A stretch of 64,000 bases of DNA from Apostichopus japonicus (Eukaryota > Echinodermata > Holothuroidea > Aspidochirotida > Stichopodidae), in NCBI RefSeq assembly GCF_037975245.1, contig NC_092562.1, forward strand, positions 5,870,001 to 5,934,000, in the 5' to 3' direction. The translations under genes and the position numbers were made by a program. The notes under the pieces were generated by a model, which saw nothing but the letters and a program-made list of their open reading frames with translations, searched no databases and was not told the origin of the DNA. This document shows, piece by piece, positions 1-12,190 of the stretch (its first letter is position 1; each line of letters begins with the position of its first letter).

Positions 1-1609
1 TCCTCGATCGTTTGTTTACTCGCTTGATTCCGCTCTACACAACACATGTAATGTAGCCTATTGTACTGTGTATAGTATATGTATTCAGTCAATGAATCAT
101 GATAGGCCTAGTCGAATATGCAGTGGCCATGAAGACGGCGAGCGAGTGTGTGCCAGTCAGTGAGTGTACACAAAAGAGGCATTTGACGATATGTCTATGT
201 CTTTTGACTTGTTAACTAGTTGTACATTATACAAATAATGAAAGGTTATGAGTACAATAGTGCAAATATTTCATGAGTTGAAAGATGGAACAAATTACAT
301 CTTTCAACGAATGAAATATTTGCACAATTGCACGAATAGAAACCATTATTTGTTTTATACAACATATTATATTAAGATAGGTAAAATGCACTCATGCAAC
401 AAATTGTTTTGAACAGACAGGTTTCTCTGCTCTCTTACCATTGAAAAAGTGCTACCAAAAAAGTATACCCCATGGTTCAATTTCATAGAGTGGAATAGAG
501 CGGATTTTGCATGCAATCAACGAGAAATTGACCATTCAAATGACAAGAATACAATTAAAGCCTTATAACCTATACGTACGGAAACCTATACGGAAACCTA
601 TTGGCTCGCTGAGAACCAATCAGAATCGAGGAAATAATTTCAGTTCAGTTTGGTTTGGGAAAAAATATTCGCGGGCGGGGGGCGATTTTTTTCCCCAAAC
701 AGGTTTGCAATTGCGTGTAAATAGGCGCTCATGATTGGTCGGAAAGTTACGTCATCACGATAGAAACCTTCACTTCCAGGTAACCAATGTGTCTGCATCC
801 TTTCGTTGTAACGAAGATATGCCCGTTCAAAATTACCCGAAGCTTTTCGTTGTAGATGTGTTTGGAATTGGTTTAGACATTATTGAGCACACTGGTATGG
901 TATGATCATCTACTTTGATCGAAGTTTTCTGTGTAGGCATTCATCGATAATAACGCACAGTGAAATGTTCGTACAGGGTACATCACACATGCGCTGGTGG
1001 CCTATATGTATTATAACTGTGTACACAGTACAGTGACGGAAACATATCATATCATACTGTACACTTAACTGTTTGCGTATATCCATTCAAGACTCGTGAA
1101 GTTGATTTTAGTGTAGGCCTACCCATTCCACGAAACGAATTCCGATTGCAGTAGAACGGCTCACAAGTCTTGAATAACGTAAACACGAACCAATATAATG
1201 TAGCCTATGTATCAAAAGTAAGGTCAACATGTGATTCAAGCATTAAAAGTAAAGTTAAGGCGTTTGATGGGAAACCCCGTAACTAGACTTAATTAAGTAT
1301 CAGTGTGTAACTCAGTGCATGTCTTCGAACTTCGATTGATGATGACGTCATGAGAAATCTGATTGGCGGGAAAACTCCGTAATTGCAAAACTGCTTGGAA
1401 AAAATTTCGCTGGCGGGGGGGGGGGGTGGGTGGGTGGGGGACCTATCCACACAAATGCCGCAGTTTCAGAGGATTAATAAGCACATCAAGTCACTGCAGA
1501 CTAAACAAAGTCTGGTAGTTAACGAATTTCCGATCCCCGTGTTTCCCAAATCTACTTGCATAAACTCAAAACCATATGAATTCTGTTTCGGGTTTCGAAT
1601 AACCGTGCT
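1..1609. other. No recognisable gene
   Basis: Apart from the palindrome at 229-355 and G runs near 1416-1440 I see no coding exon, RNA gene or named repeat. The open frames are short, carry no recognisable motif and overlap low-complexity sequence. Confidence 0.5.
229..355. repeat. Imperfect palindrome, two arms of about 57 bp
   Basis: The left arm (about 229-286) and right arm (about 298-355) are imperfect reverse complements around a loop of roughly 11 bases. Shared core words are GTGCAAATATTTCAT and its complement, and GTTGAAAGATG opposite CATCTTTCAAC. It would fold into a long hairpin, as a foldback MITE or a decayed transposon end would. No target duplication was recognised. Confidence 0.7.
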
Positions 1610-3922
1610 ATTTCCAGCCATTCAGATCCGTAAATAGGATTAGTCACATGTAGTTAACTTGTTTGACTTAGTAAGCATTGTCCCTTCCTAATTCAAAACG
1701 GTACTGAAATGTGAATAGGTATTGTTCGTTGAAATTTCAGGCTTACTCCAGTTCATGATCGTCTGCATAGAATATTTTTGTAAAAGTAACACAACTTACA
1801 GCAAGACCTATCTTGCAAGCATAATCTTAAGCAACCTTTTGTGAATAAGAAGTTTCCACTCGGAATCCGTTTGTGTTTTTACTGCTTGCTTCGAAGTCAT
1901 CGATAGTATCGGGGCATAAGCCTATTGTACAGTTACGTCTTAGAAGGAAGCGACATTCCTACTGCTTGCTGCAATCTGAACAAAGACAAGCGTGAGCTTC
2001 TTGTTAATAAAGATATTCAGATCCGTTGTTCTAATGAGAGTAAAACAGGATGAATAGAGATTTCGCTGTCGTTCACTGTTACCAATAGATAGTATCCAAC
2101 CAATAATACCAATTTAAGCTCGGTAAAATGTAACTTGTCAAATGGCTCAGAGGGTAGAGCAGTGGACTGGTCACCCTGATGAACTGAGTTCGACTCCATC
2201 AATGGTAATACAGTTTAAAAATTCTTTTTCTCTTTCATCAGTCCACGCTGAAGTCTCCATATATTAATTCAACCATTTAATTTACTAGCTGATGTGATGG
2301 CCGATGCTATAGAGGGTAACGAAAGACTCATTCCTCGTTGGTCGTGTAAATCGTGGCTAGGGTTCAAGACAGGCCTCTGGCGATAATACCTCTGGCTGTG
2401 GCATGGTGCTTTTTGTGGCCTAGGATCCCGTACCATGTCTCCCTTGTTGTCGCAAAAGAACCCGGGAGGATGCGCAGAGGGTCGGTCAAATCGACCAGAA
2501 GCGTCCTAGGTGGCGTGCGTGAATCCTTGCCTTTGGCCAGAGGGTGAGACCTCTCTGCGACCGGCATGCTTGCAGCCACCGTCCACTGAATACGTGGCTT
2601 GATGATGCGCTATTCTCCTAAAAGTGAATCTACGGATGCCTTTAAAAGCCATATAATTAGTTTTTATTAAAAACATCCTGTTTCAAACTAGGGTCATCGA
2701 ATTCCTTAAAAGCCGTTTGTATTCTTGTCACTCTGAAGGTGGAATGAACTTTATTGTATTGTAATGGTTATTTGTCGTAAGCCAAGCAAAACATTCAAAC
2801 AGTCATGCGGTTCACAAGGGTTTGCAGGAACTTCATTAAACTCATTGTTTGACGTAAATGTGTTAACAAAGATTTACACTACCTACACCAAAACAAGCAT
2901 TATATTCGTTACAATGCCAGAGACATACAAGCCACCAAGACTATGAGATAAAATTTTAATATATATATAAAATTCAATCTTTATCACTTTTGCAAGAAAA
3001 AAAAAGGTATCAATATGGTCCCATTCTAAGCCACAGTGTTGTAGCAAATTCTCATACCGGATAGTAGGTAGTTTCGGAAACAGTGATTCTTAAGAACTTT
3101 GTTTGAGATTCACCCAAAAAAGACCCCGTATTGTGTTCTGATAAATTCAGGCACAAAATTAACTTTTATATGCCGTGGACCGTTAGAAACCACTGCTCTC
3201 AGTCTAGCTAGGGTTGTATTCCTATAACACAATTACTTACTTTTTGTTTGTTTTTGGAATGACCCTTTAAACAGTTGAGGTTCACTACTTAAAGTGACTG
3301 GACCTTTTAGTTAACTAGTTACTCAGTTGCACTACAAAACTCCGAATGGGAAAAAATTAAGATTATATGGTCTCAAATGACATGTTTATAATTATTACAA
3401 ATTTATTAAGGACAAATGGTGTTGATTGCCATCCAAGGGTGCTCTGTTGCTTATATGAAGTTTAACGAACGTATTCTGGTTGACCTCAAAACCAACGGAT
3501 TAACATTAACTATAAGAACTACCATGAGGAGCCGACGTCAACATCAAGTTAGCCCAATCGAATATCCCAGAAATAAGTATCTTTAACGATACATACCTTG
3601 AAAAAATACTGGAATAGCTACAAAAACAATATTGGACTCAAAGTTGTCTGTTTTTTTTGTATTATGTCATACTAACATTCTGCCTTATTCATTATTTAAT
3701 TATTTAATTGAGTTATAAAGTGTCAGCTAAATATGTCGATCATTCTCCCATAATTGAATGAAGGGGATACATTTAAGAAAAGTCACCCAGGAAAGAACCT
3801 GGGCTCGAAAACCAAACTACCGAACGTCTTATCCGCACTCAACCTCAGTCCCTGTGCATCGAGACTTTGTGATCATCGTCAGATGTGTATCACAATTTTC
3901 CTCGAAAGGGAACATATACTAC
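1610..3922 (+). repeat. Repeat A, 2.3 kb, inverted copy at 25079-27302
   Basis: From TTTCCAGCCATTCAGATCC near 1611 to AAGGGAACATATACTAC near 3922 this stretch matches the reverse complement of 25079-27302, with scattered substitutions and small indels. Matching landmarks include the blocks around 2350-2580 versus 26250-26490 and around 3590-3650 versus 25367-25420. I found neither terminal inverted repeats nor LTRs and no coding potential, so the family is unknown. A tRNA-like segment lies inside at 2139-2205. Both homology boundaries are abrupt. It may be a non-autonomous transposon or a segmental duplication. Confidence 0.75.
2139..2205 (+). repeat. tRNA-like (SINE-head-like) segment inside repeat A
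   Basis: The segment has an A-box-like word (TGGCTCAGAGGGTAGAGC, 2143-2160) and a B-box-like word (GAGTTCGACTCC, 2186-2197) at tRNA spacing. The inverted copy near 26640-26710 is degenerate. This looks like a tRNA-derived promoter relic, not a functional tRNA: I could not pair an acceptor stem. Confidence 0.5.
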
Positions 3923-4435
3923 ACATGATCTTCGGGCATGTCCTCAACTCTTCGGTCGATCTGTTAGTTGTACACGATTCAGGATAAACCTAGTTTGATC
4001 TCGGAAGAATGTTATCCGATTCCTTGTTCTTTATTCTATATATTTGTTTCATAAGTCAATGGACTACATTCGGATGGCATTCGGATGAACAATGAACAGA
4101 TGAAAAAAACTGACATTTCTGGAATACCAAGTAGTCCCCGTCATGTCGAACACGTAACTCACTTATGGACTTTATCGATACTCAATGACGAACCACATCT
4201 GCCTTATTTTCATACTTCTCAAAACTATACGGCAAGATGTTTACACTATATGAGCAGTCGAGACTCCACAGTGAATGCTTAGCGCTTTAACAGAATTGTC
4301 CGTTGCTTAAGACATCGACCCGGTTAAAGCTTTCCGTAGTTAAATCTTTCCGTAGTTAAATCAGCCCTTTGAGTAAATGGTGATAGTTAATGCCCATGTT
4401 GCTTCTCCCTAGAATCCTCAAACAAACCTCCTGCC

Positions 4436-4500
4436 CCACTCACCCCACCCCATCCCACCCCATCCCACCTCATCCCACCCATCCCACCCCATCCCACCCA
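4436..4500. repeat. C-rich minisatellite (CCCATCCCAC-type)
   Basis: About six imperfect copies of a roughly 10-base unit such as CACCCCATCC run in tandem. The minus-strand frames across it give glycine/tryptophan-rich peptides, which are artefacts of the repeat. Confidence 0.85.
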
Positions 4501-5424
4501 ATAAAATAACTTTTGTTGTGAGACTGCTCATGAAGATTGCAAATATAGGAGTGAAATTGATGCTTGGTGAATATTTCATCAACTTCCCAACACCCAAAGG
4601 TAATGTTCGGCCCCTTTTGTAACCCATGCTGAACTTTATTCCGCAATTCCATAGTATATTACTATCGTATTGGAATATGATGCTCGGGGTTATCTACTAT
4701 ATATAAAATACCAAACCCCACACTATTTGCTTTTATTGCCTACGCTTTTGTCAGTTGTGTATTCACACGATGTTCTGATACGTCCTATATTAAACATGTT
4801 TACATAAGTACGTAGGGACTACGTATATCAGCTGCTTATATACCATTTGCTGTTTTTTTTTATCAACTCGGCGAAAGTATTGGAATCTCGACCAGTTCCC
4901 TAGGGTGGATAAGTACTTCAATCCATGTCGGATTTCGGAAACAAGCAATTTTCTGAGCAGAAGTAAGGGCCAGAATGATAGAAGCTGTCATTACATCTCA
5001 GAGGAAACAACCAACCAACAACAACCATATTTCCGTTAGTTCACATTTAAGACATATTTTTAGCCTACTGATACGAAGAGTTGTACAGAGAGAATTATAT
5101 CGGCTTTGACAGAAAGTGAAATAAAATGGTTACATTTATATCAGATTGTTCAATCACACGGGGTAATGTGAAAATTGCATTTTTCTTGCGTTGAATTCTA
5201 AACACCCCGACAGAAACACGTTGAAAGGTTATTGAAAAATAGGGTGGGTATCTGATAACAATTTAATGCGTGACGTCGTTCAGTAAAACGTCGGGTAGAT
5301 TGAAAAGAGACGGTAATATTAACAAATCTGTACCCATTATTCAAACAGTAAAAAAAAACCCATTAAATTTGTTAGAAACAAATTATTTGTGCATGTGCTT
5401 GAACCGACACATCAATCAGGTGAC

Positions 5425-5560
5425 TTGAGTTTGAACACACACCTAGAAGGGGGGGATTTTTTAATGGGGGGGGGGGGACATCTAGGTGTCCTGTAATTGA
5501 GGTGTGTATTCAAACAGTGTGTTTTGTGATATCTGAAACACAAAACACACTAATATTGGT
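5425..5560. repeat. Double hairpin around G-rich tracts
   Basis: GTTTGAACACACACCT near 5429 faces AGGTGTGTATTCAAAC near 5500 across a G-rich middle. It is followed at once by a second inverted repeat (AGTGTGTTTTGTG facing CACAAAACACACT). This looks like the folded ends of a small non-autonomous element; no target duplication was established. Confidence 0.55.
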
Positions 5561-8160
5561 GTATAACATGATAACATGTTTCAGTTGAGGTTGTGTATTA
5601 AGATTACTGGTAATTTGTACAGTTTTGGGGCTGGCGAAGGGTGTGGTTAGCTGGGGCGTGCCTACGCCGTGGCCCTCAAACTAAAATTATGGTCAGGTGA
5701 AGTTTTAGTTTTATTTGATCATCATTTTAGTATCTATCACATACATTAAACTTTGGTCATTGTGTATCCCGACTGCATTGCAATCACTGCACTGTCCAAT
5801 ACAGGCTAAAATATTGGGGATTGAAGCCCCGATTAAGATAACAAGACTCTACCGCTACCCACCAGTCTAGCTATACTGGATTAAGCCATCAAATACAACA
5901 TTTCATTCCACTATGAAGCCAAATGTGGTCTTACCATTCTTTGTGATGACTTTTCCCCTTATACCAAGAAGGAGGTCGCCAAAACCACTACAGACTCCAG
6001 TGCCATGTCATATCCAGCATGGACCATATCGCACTTTCCTTATCCCTACATGATCCAACTCATTTTAGAAACAGATTGGTGGGGCACCACTGAACTTTGT
6101 CAAGCATTTGAGACAAGAGAACATGGGGTGATTTAAGCACTCCTGTATGCCTCAAATGTATCCTTAGACGATGGTATGGGGCTTGAATTTTACATAACTA
6201 CATTAGCATTATGATGAAACAATACTGGTATATGATTATATATTCCCACAAGGATATAATTGGTATTACCAGAGACTGACAGAAGGTTCCATTAAGAAAT
6301 TACCTTGCTTTAAAGCTGGCGGGCAAGCACAATAAGATGTCAACCTTCAACATGATCAAGGATGAAAACATTGTTACATATCAATTATAAGTGGTGCAGT
6401 TGAGAAATAAAGACAGCTAGGGTACATTTATGAATGGAATTATACGGAATGCACCATAATATCTTACTCATTTAACTATTCATTTTATCTAGTAACATAT
6501 GTTTGTGGGTGAGAAGGTGTCATTTTATGCAGGAGCTGCAAATCTATAATTTAAAGTCAAACATATCATCACTAATTTTCACTGGTTGCTGTATACTTGT
6601 TTTGAATTGATAAAATATCCTCCTTGCTCCATCACCCCAGCTCTGCAGCTGTATCAACAATTGACATCGTAAAAGAATAAGTCAGGAGCTTAACATCATA
6701 CTCTTCTTAATGTTTCTGTACAAGAAGTATCTTAGTATGCTAAATATACAAGTGCCATTACACTTTGTTAATAACTTCGCATGTGTGAATTGGTGCTGTG
6801 GGCAAACTGATTTCTACAGTAAGCTGCAGCTGGTCATCAACAGTATGAGAAGACTTAGCAGTTCCATGTGAAGCTGATGGGTAAGTTATTTTAACAGTTA
6901 CAAATAGACATTAAGTTATCAGTTAAAGTCACTCCTGTGTTATGAATATCTTTTACTATAATAGCCTCTAAAGCTTGATAATCACTTTAAAAGTAACAAA
7001 ACAGTCTGATCAAGTGGCTAAAATCCAAATAACTCAGAGTTCGTTACATTAAAGAAAGTCAATATTGTTACCAATTTGTGTTCAATAGGATGGTAATGGC
7101 ATGCCTTCACTATCACACTAAGTTGCCATTGTTCACTGTGGTAACGTTGACTAGTATTTCCACATCTTTCCTTTTTGGTCCATACGAATACTTGAGATGG
7201 TCAATCAATGTTCATAGTTTGATATCATTCCCTGTTATTAGTAGCATTTAGGGTGTGCCAGCTTTCAGCATTTCCAATGACATTTATTATGAAACTGATT
7301 TTTATTTTACTGTCTCAATTCTCCCCAAATTTTTTTACATGCTGTGGATATTTCCTGTAATTTGTTATTTTGCAAAACTTAATTAAGCTGAATGCTACTG
7401 TGGTTGTAAATAAGCATCAACATGAGTCGACAGATGTTCAAAATGGTGTATGCGCCAAGTAGAAATGACTAGCCTACGAAGGGAACCACAGGATACTTAT
7501 ACGTGGTAACCATATAACGTTATCTTAATTGGTTAGACAATTGTATCAGAAATTGAGTAGTGTCATGTTGGTATCAATAAAGTACCCCAGATTGAGCAGA
7601 CGTTGATTGACACCAACAGGTTACTGTCTTCTCGGCTTTCCTTTTTCAGGATGGTACATATGTGAGTTGAGCTGCTTCAATACGTTCTTCTTCCTCTTGT
7701 GGTAACTTGAATTTGTCGCGCATGACTTTTGGGTCTCTTCGTATCATTTCATGTCAGCTAGTTGTCAATTTGCTTTCGAGATGCAATCCTCAACCGTGCA
7801 CCACTTACAAGTGGTATATGTATTCATGTATACAGTCACGTACACGCACAAAAATGGAGTGTTGAATTTGAACACTTTCCAGGTGTAACCGTTCACCCTA
7901 CACCTGAAGGGTTACTCTGACCCTGAGTAGGGTTACATAATTCATGTAGCGTGTATTTTTTACACCTGCAGAAAGTGTACTTTCAGTTCGAGCATTCCGA
8001 TTGGTCAAACCTCCCATCAGCTGGATTCTTAGTGCAAGTTAAGTGTTTAAACCACTGACAACATTTATCGTTACTAAATGTACTATAGTAACCACGGCCA
8101 TATATACGTGCAAGCCACATAACGTTACGTATTCAGTGTGCGATAACGAGCTACAATGGC

Positions 8161-8218
8161 ATGGAAAATGACGTTATAGGAGACTGGGGCCTGGAAGAAT
8201 TGATTGAAAAATTCGGAG
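8161..8218 (+). CDS. Probable first exon of a SAM-type accessory gene (element 2)
   Basis: An ATG opens a 19-codon exon whose peptide begins MENDVIGDWGLEELIEKF. It ends in a clean GTATGT donor in phase 1. The peptide resembles the start of a sterile alpha motif (a 'W…LE.LIE.F' pattern). The last exon of what may be the same gene lies at 11396-11690. The middle exons cannot be found; element B has inserted between, at 8662. By position and family it corresponds to the 531-residue SAM protein of the 20.7-kb element, but it is a relic. The SAM reading rests on one short exon and is tentative. Confidence 0.4.
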
Positions 8219-8661
8219 GTATGTTTTGATATTATGTAAGTGAACGTGAAAAGAACGAGATATGCTTAGAGACCCACGACTAAGTTGGGTAGACGAATGC
8301 ATTTGAATCGCTTGCGTTACGTAGACCTAACGTTAAAGTCATACGATAAGTTAATATAATAGGCTAGGTGCTGTTTGTCATATAGTCAACTCATAATTGT
8401 CAACGAATCTGTGTAACCTACATACAAGTAAAATTAAACGGAATTGCCTACGGAAGGACGGAGGACTTTGGTCTAGGCCTTTTATGTAACCCAGTGCATT
8501 CTATTCCTTTTGGGGCGTTAACCGTAACTTCGTATACCCTGCGAGTCACTTTTTTAAGTAGTAGTAGTACTAGTAGGATATACTTAGGCTATTTCAAGGC
8601 AATGCATTTTTAATAGCATCGGGCGTGGGCCTATAGTTACGCTGGTACTATGTTTAATAAG

Positions 8662-10862
8662 CAGGCGCGTATCCAGGATTTTCAAACCCGGGGGGCGCGA
8701 ATTACTATCTAAGCGGAGCGCCACCATCGGTTGGCGCGCAGCGTACAAGAAAATTTCTTATTTTGATACCCCCCAGATCACCGGAAACGGCACTTCTCGG
8801 GCTTGAAATGACCAACCAGATGTACACTTTTTGCCTGAGAACCAAGTATTTCCTAATAGTTTTTTTTTTCCATCCATAACCTTTTTGAAGATTGTCAACC
8901 CGGCACACATCATGTTCGACCTGATCGCATCTCCTGTGGGTCTTTGCTTTTGTAGGTGATTCTACGTTGCGGCCCACAATACCCGTCAGCCCCACTTTTC
9001 AAGGTTTTAAGCCCCATATTTGTTCAGAATTTGAAAATTCCCATTTCTCGTGAATAAACTCACTTGAAAACATACCCATAATGTTGTACAAAATTTCATC
9101 TATGGACAACCAATATAGAAAAACTTCCTTCAACCCCTAACAGACCGGTCAAAATTGCACGAGTAGAGGGAAGTGTGATGCAGAATGCTGGTCATAAATT
9201 TTCGAAAATTCAGACAGTTAATTTATTGGTGTAGAAATATTAAAACCTGTTATAACGGCTATTATAAAACTTGGTTGAAGGAAATGAAAAAATAGCAGAT
9301 ATTTCCGAAACCGAACACTATACACATAGGCGTAGGAGGCGCGGCGGAATTGGCGGAGCTAGGGGTATTGGTCAGGACGGGCGAGAATGGTCTGTAGGGG
9401 CGCTTTCAACACTATCTAAGCGGAGCGCCACCACTGGTTGGCGCGTAGCGTACAGAAGATTTTTGAGTAAAGATACTCCCTAGATCGCCGGAAATGACCC
9501 TTTCCGGGCCTGGCTAATTTACAGATAAACGAAGAATAAATATAGTGTTATCTCCAAATTACACCAACAAAATGTGACAAATGTCAATAAGTAGATGAGA
9601 GCGCAATAAAAAAGTCAATAATCTAGAATAAGTTAAAAGTGGTAAAGAGCTGAACAAGGCGCCAGCAGTCCATTTGAGTCCGTCGGGGGGGGGGGGGCAT
9701 GCGCCCCTGATCGTAGGGACGCTCCGCCACTGCGCGGCGGGGGTGCAGCCCCTACTTCGCCATTACTAATGTAAAAGAGAGTTTTGACATAATTGGACCT
9801 GCTTTTTATACATCTACATGAGACATGTCGTTGTTTACATTAGCATCCCGCGGTATACTGCGCAATTTGAACGGACCGTACGGTACATGATGGCATGCGA
9901 TGTAATAACCGATGCTTGCTTATATGATATCGACATTAACACGTTGAACGTGCGCGAAGCGCGAAAATTTTTGGTTATTTTTTCAGGCAAGTCGGACAGT
10001 TTTGAGGCTTTTCATCCTGGAACGCCATTTTCATGCTCACTGATATTTGATGTGATATCTGCTGTTTGCGATACAAATTCGAACAGGCGCGTAGCGAGGA
10101 ATTTGCCAAGGGAGGGGCGAAGCCTGTAGGCAAATTATCTCAGCGTAGCGCCACCATAGGTTGGCGCGAAGCGTACAAGAAAATTTTGGCCGAAAATGCC
10201 TCCTAGATCGCTGGAAATGGCACTACCCAGGACCATTTGTTAACGCGAAGCGTACAAGCAAATTTTGGCCGAAAATGTCTCCCAGATCGCTGGAAATGAC
10301 ACTTCCCAGGCCTTGTAAGTGCATCTAAGCACTTTCTATTTTGAAATAACTTAGCGATATCATTTAAAACAATGCTGAATGGGGGGGGGGGGCGGGCGGT
10401 CGCCCCCATCCCAAAAATCGTCATGTTCCCCGACGACACGGTCGAGTTCGAGACCAGCCACAGTTGGTTTCATAGCACAATTCTACACACGCGTTATGAT
10501 AGACCATATATAGTATATACATAGATCATTAGTGAGAGAGGAAAATGGAAACGTCAAAAAATGGAGTTGTCGGTGCAAGGGGTAGGGTGAGTCACACTTT
10601 TACAAATCATTGATCTGTCACTGGCTACCCTTCAGCGCTGTAATGATGTCACTGTTCCTCTTTCTCCCGGTGTCTTCGCGTTTTTCTTTTACTCCCTCCT
10701 TTTCTCCTTTTTCTCTCTTTCTTCTTTTTCTTTTCTCTTCCTTCCTCTCCTCCTCTTCTTTTTTCCCCTCTTTTTTCCTTTTTTTCTTCTCTTTTTTTTC
10801 TCTCTTCTTTTTCTTACCCGGGGGGCGCGCGCCCCCAACGCCCCCCCCTGGATACGCACCTG
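8662..10862. mobile_element. Element B: 2.2-kb TIR element with 5-bp target duplication
   Basis: The left end is CAGGCGCGTATCCAGG and the right end, read inwards, is CAGGTGCGTATCCAGG. ATAAG lies directly outside both ends (8657-8661 and 10863-10867). The interior is non-coding and mosaic. It holds at least three copies of a roughly 55-bp hairpin module (8705-8757, 9415-9460, 10137-10186), G-rich tracts and a pyrimidine-rich stretch (10610-10815). The reverse complement recurs at 28226-30450 with a different target duplication. The CAGG terminus resembles hAT elements; the 5-bp duplication fits hAT lineages with short duplications (inference). Confidence 0.8.
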
Positions 10863-11395
10863 ATAAGGGATAAACTTATATTCATGTAATGCAATATATA
10901 ATTACCACTAATTGCCATTTTAGCTTGTAAGTTGTAGCAAGTAGGCCGAAGCTGATGTGGATCGGTGATACTTTTAGACCTAGGCCCAACTATAATTTAG
11001 CTATATTATGGAAGTGGTCTAGCTGTTATAGTTCATAGCCATCTAAACAATTGCATACAATGGGAGTGAACATTGTTTTAAGCATTGTTAACATGATGCA
11101 TTGGTTGTAAAAGTTGCCTACATTGTCTGATGAAAGTTTAATGCAAGTTCCTGTTTTGACAAGGAATCACTATAGGCCATCTGGCTTTCTAGTTTCAAAC
11201 GTGCTTGAAGAAGACAACCACAACTGATTAAATTTTGTGCATTTTCTTTAGGAATGTCAATGTTTTGTGAGGGGTACATGTAAATAACTGCTTATGCTCC
11301 AAGAGTGTTTTAACACAACTTCATTATGATGGGAATTTTCTTTTCTTTTCTTTGTTACTTAGGTAGCATCAACTTGGAATTCTATTTGCAAAGAT

Positions 11396-11690
11396 TTCAG
11401 AAAGACCTCAGCAATATGTGTTACTTCTTGGAGGAAGCAAAATACATCCTCAGCAGTCATTTGTGATCATCGAGAGGCATGCTCTACCCCAGAGGACATT
11501 TATGAAGCCATTGATGTTGCTTCAAATCATTCTACGTGTTAAATCTGAATTATACCAAATTGCAAGTTTCGGTGCCTGGGAATTTTTCCAAAAAGTTGTC
11601 AACCAGTTGCCTGGTGGTGTGAAGTGCAACCAGATTCGAGATTTATATGCTTACCGTGCCAACAAAAAAGACAAAGTAACTGCAGTTTAG
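11396..11690 (+). pseudogene. Last exon of a SAM-partner-type gene (relic)
   Basis: After a TTTCAG acceptor the frame reads through to a TAG at 11688, with characteristic stretches HALPQRTFMKP and WEFFQKVVNQLPGG. From memory these match the C-terminal part of a large family of uncharacterised animal proteins, often labelled SAMD3-like, to which the 531-residue protein at 32724-46085 also belongs. Only this exon and a possible first exon at 8161 remain in element 2. Stop-free length and splice signal support a formerly real exon. The 164-bp tandem array begins within its final codons. Confidence 0.5.
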
Positions 11691-12190
11691 CAGTTGTCAT
11701 AGACAGCACTCCACGTTTCCTCATCTCACGGATCAGAATGTATGTAAAGTTGTTACTTATTTTGAATTCTCTTTGGGAAGAGTTGTTTCTTTGTGTTTAA
11801 TTTGGAATACCAAAGGTACGAGCCAACAACAAAGACAAAGTAACTGCAGTGTAGCAGTCATCAGAGACAGTACTCTATGTTTTCTCATCCCACGGATCAG
11901 CATATATCTAAAGTTGTTGCCTATTTGAAATTGACTTTGGGAAGAGTTGTTTCTTGTGTTTAATCTGGAATACCAAAAGGCATTTGCCAACAACAAATAC
12001 ATAGTCACTGTAGTGTAGCAGTCATCATACACAGCACTCCACGTGTTCTCATCCTATGGATCAGAATTTCTCTAAAGTTGTTGCATATTTGAAATTGACT
12101 TTGGGAAGAATTGTTTCTTTGTGTTTAATCTGGAATACCAAAAGGCATGTGCAAACAATAAAGACCAAGTAACTGAACTGTAGCAATTGA
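11658..12190. repeat. 164-bp tandem repeat, about 3.2 copies
   Basis: The phrase GCCAACAACAAAGACAAAGTAACTG recurs near 11658, 11822, 11986 and 12151, so the period is 164-165 bp. The first copy overlaps the end of the coding exon at 11396-11690, so the array is an expansion of the 3' end of that gene. Confidence 0.85.

Larger units (their letters stand above)
3923..7842. other. Intergenic stretch without recognisable genes
   Basis: It holds a C-rich minisatellite at 4436-4500 and a hairpin near 5425-5560, both listed separately. No exon-like open frame with credible splice sites or a familiar protein motif was seen on either strand. Confidence 0.45.

Noticed and set aside
2353-2579. Overlapping open frames on both strands in repeat A
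   Set aside because: No recognisable motif, and the inverted copy near 26268-26489 does not preserve a matching long frame.
10610-10873. Open frame rich in Ser/Phe in element B (and its mirror at 28162-28549)
   Set aside because: It is a direct translation of a polypyrimidine tract inside a non-coding transposon.
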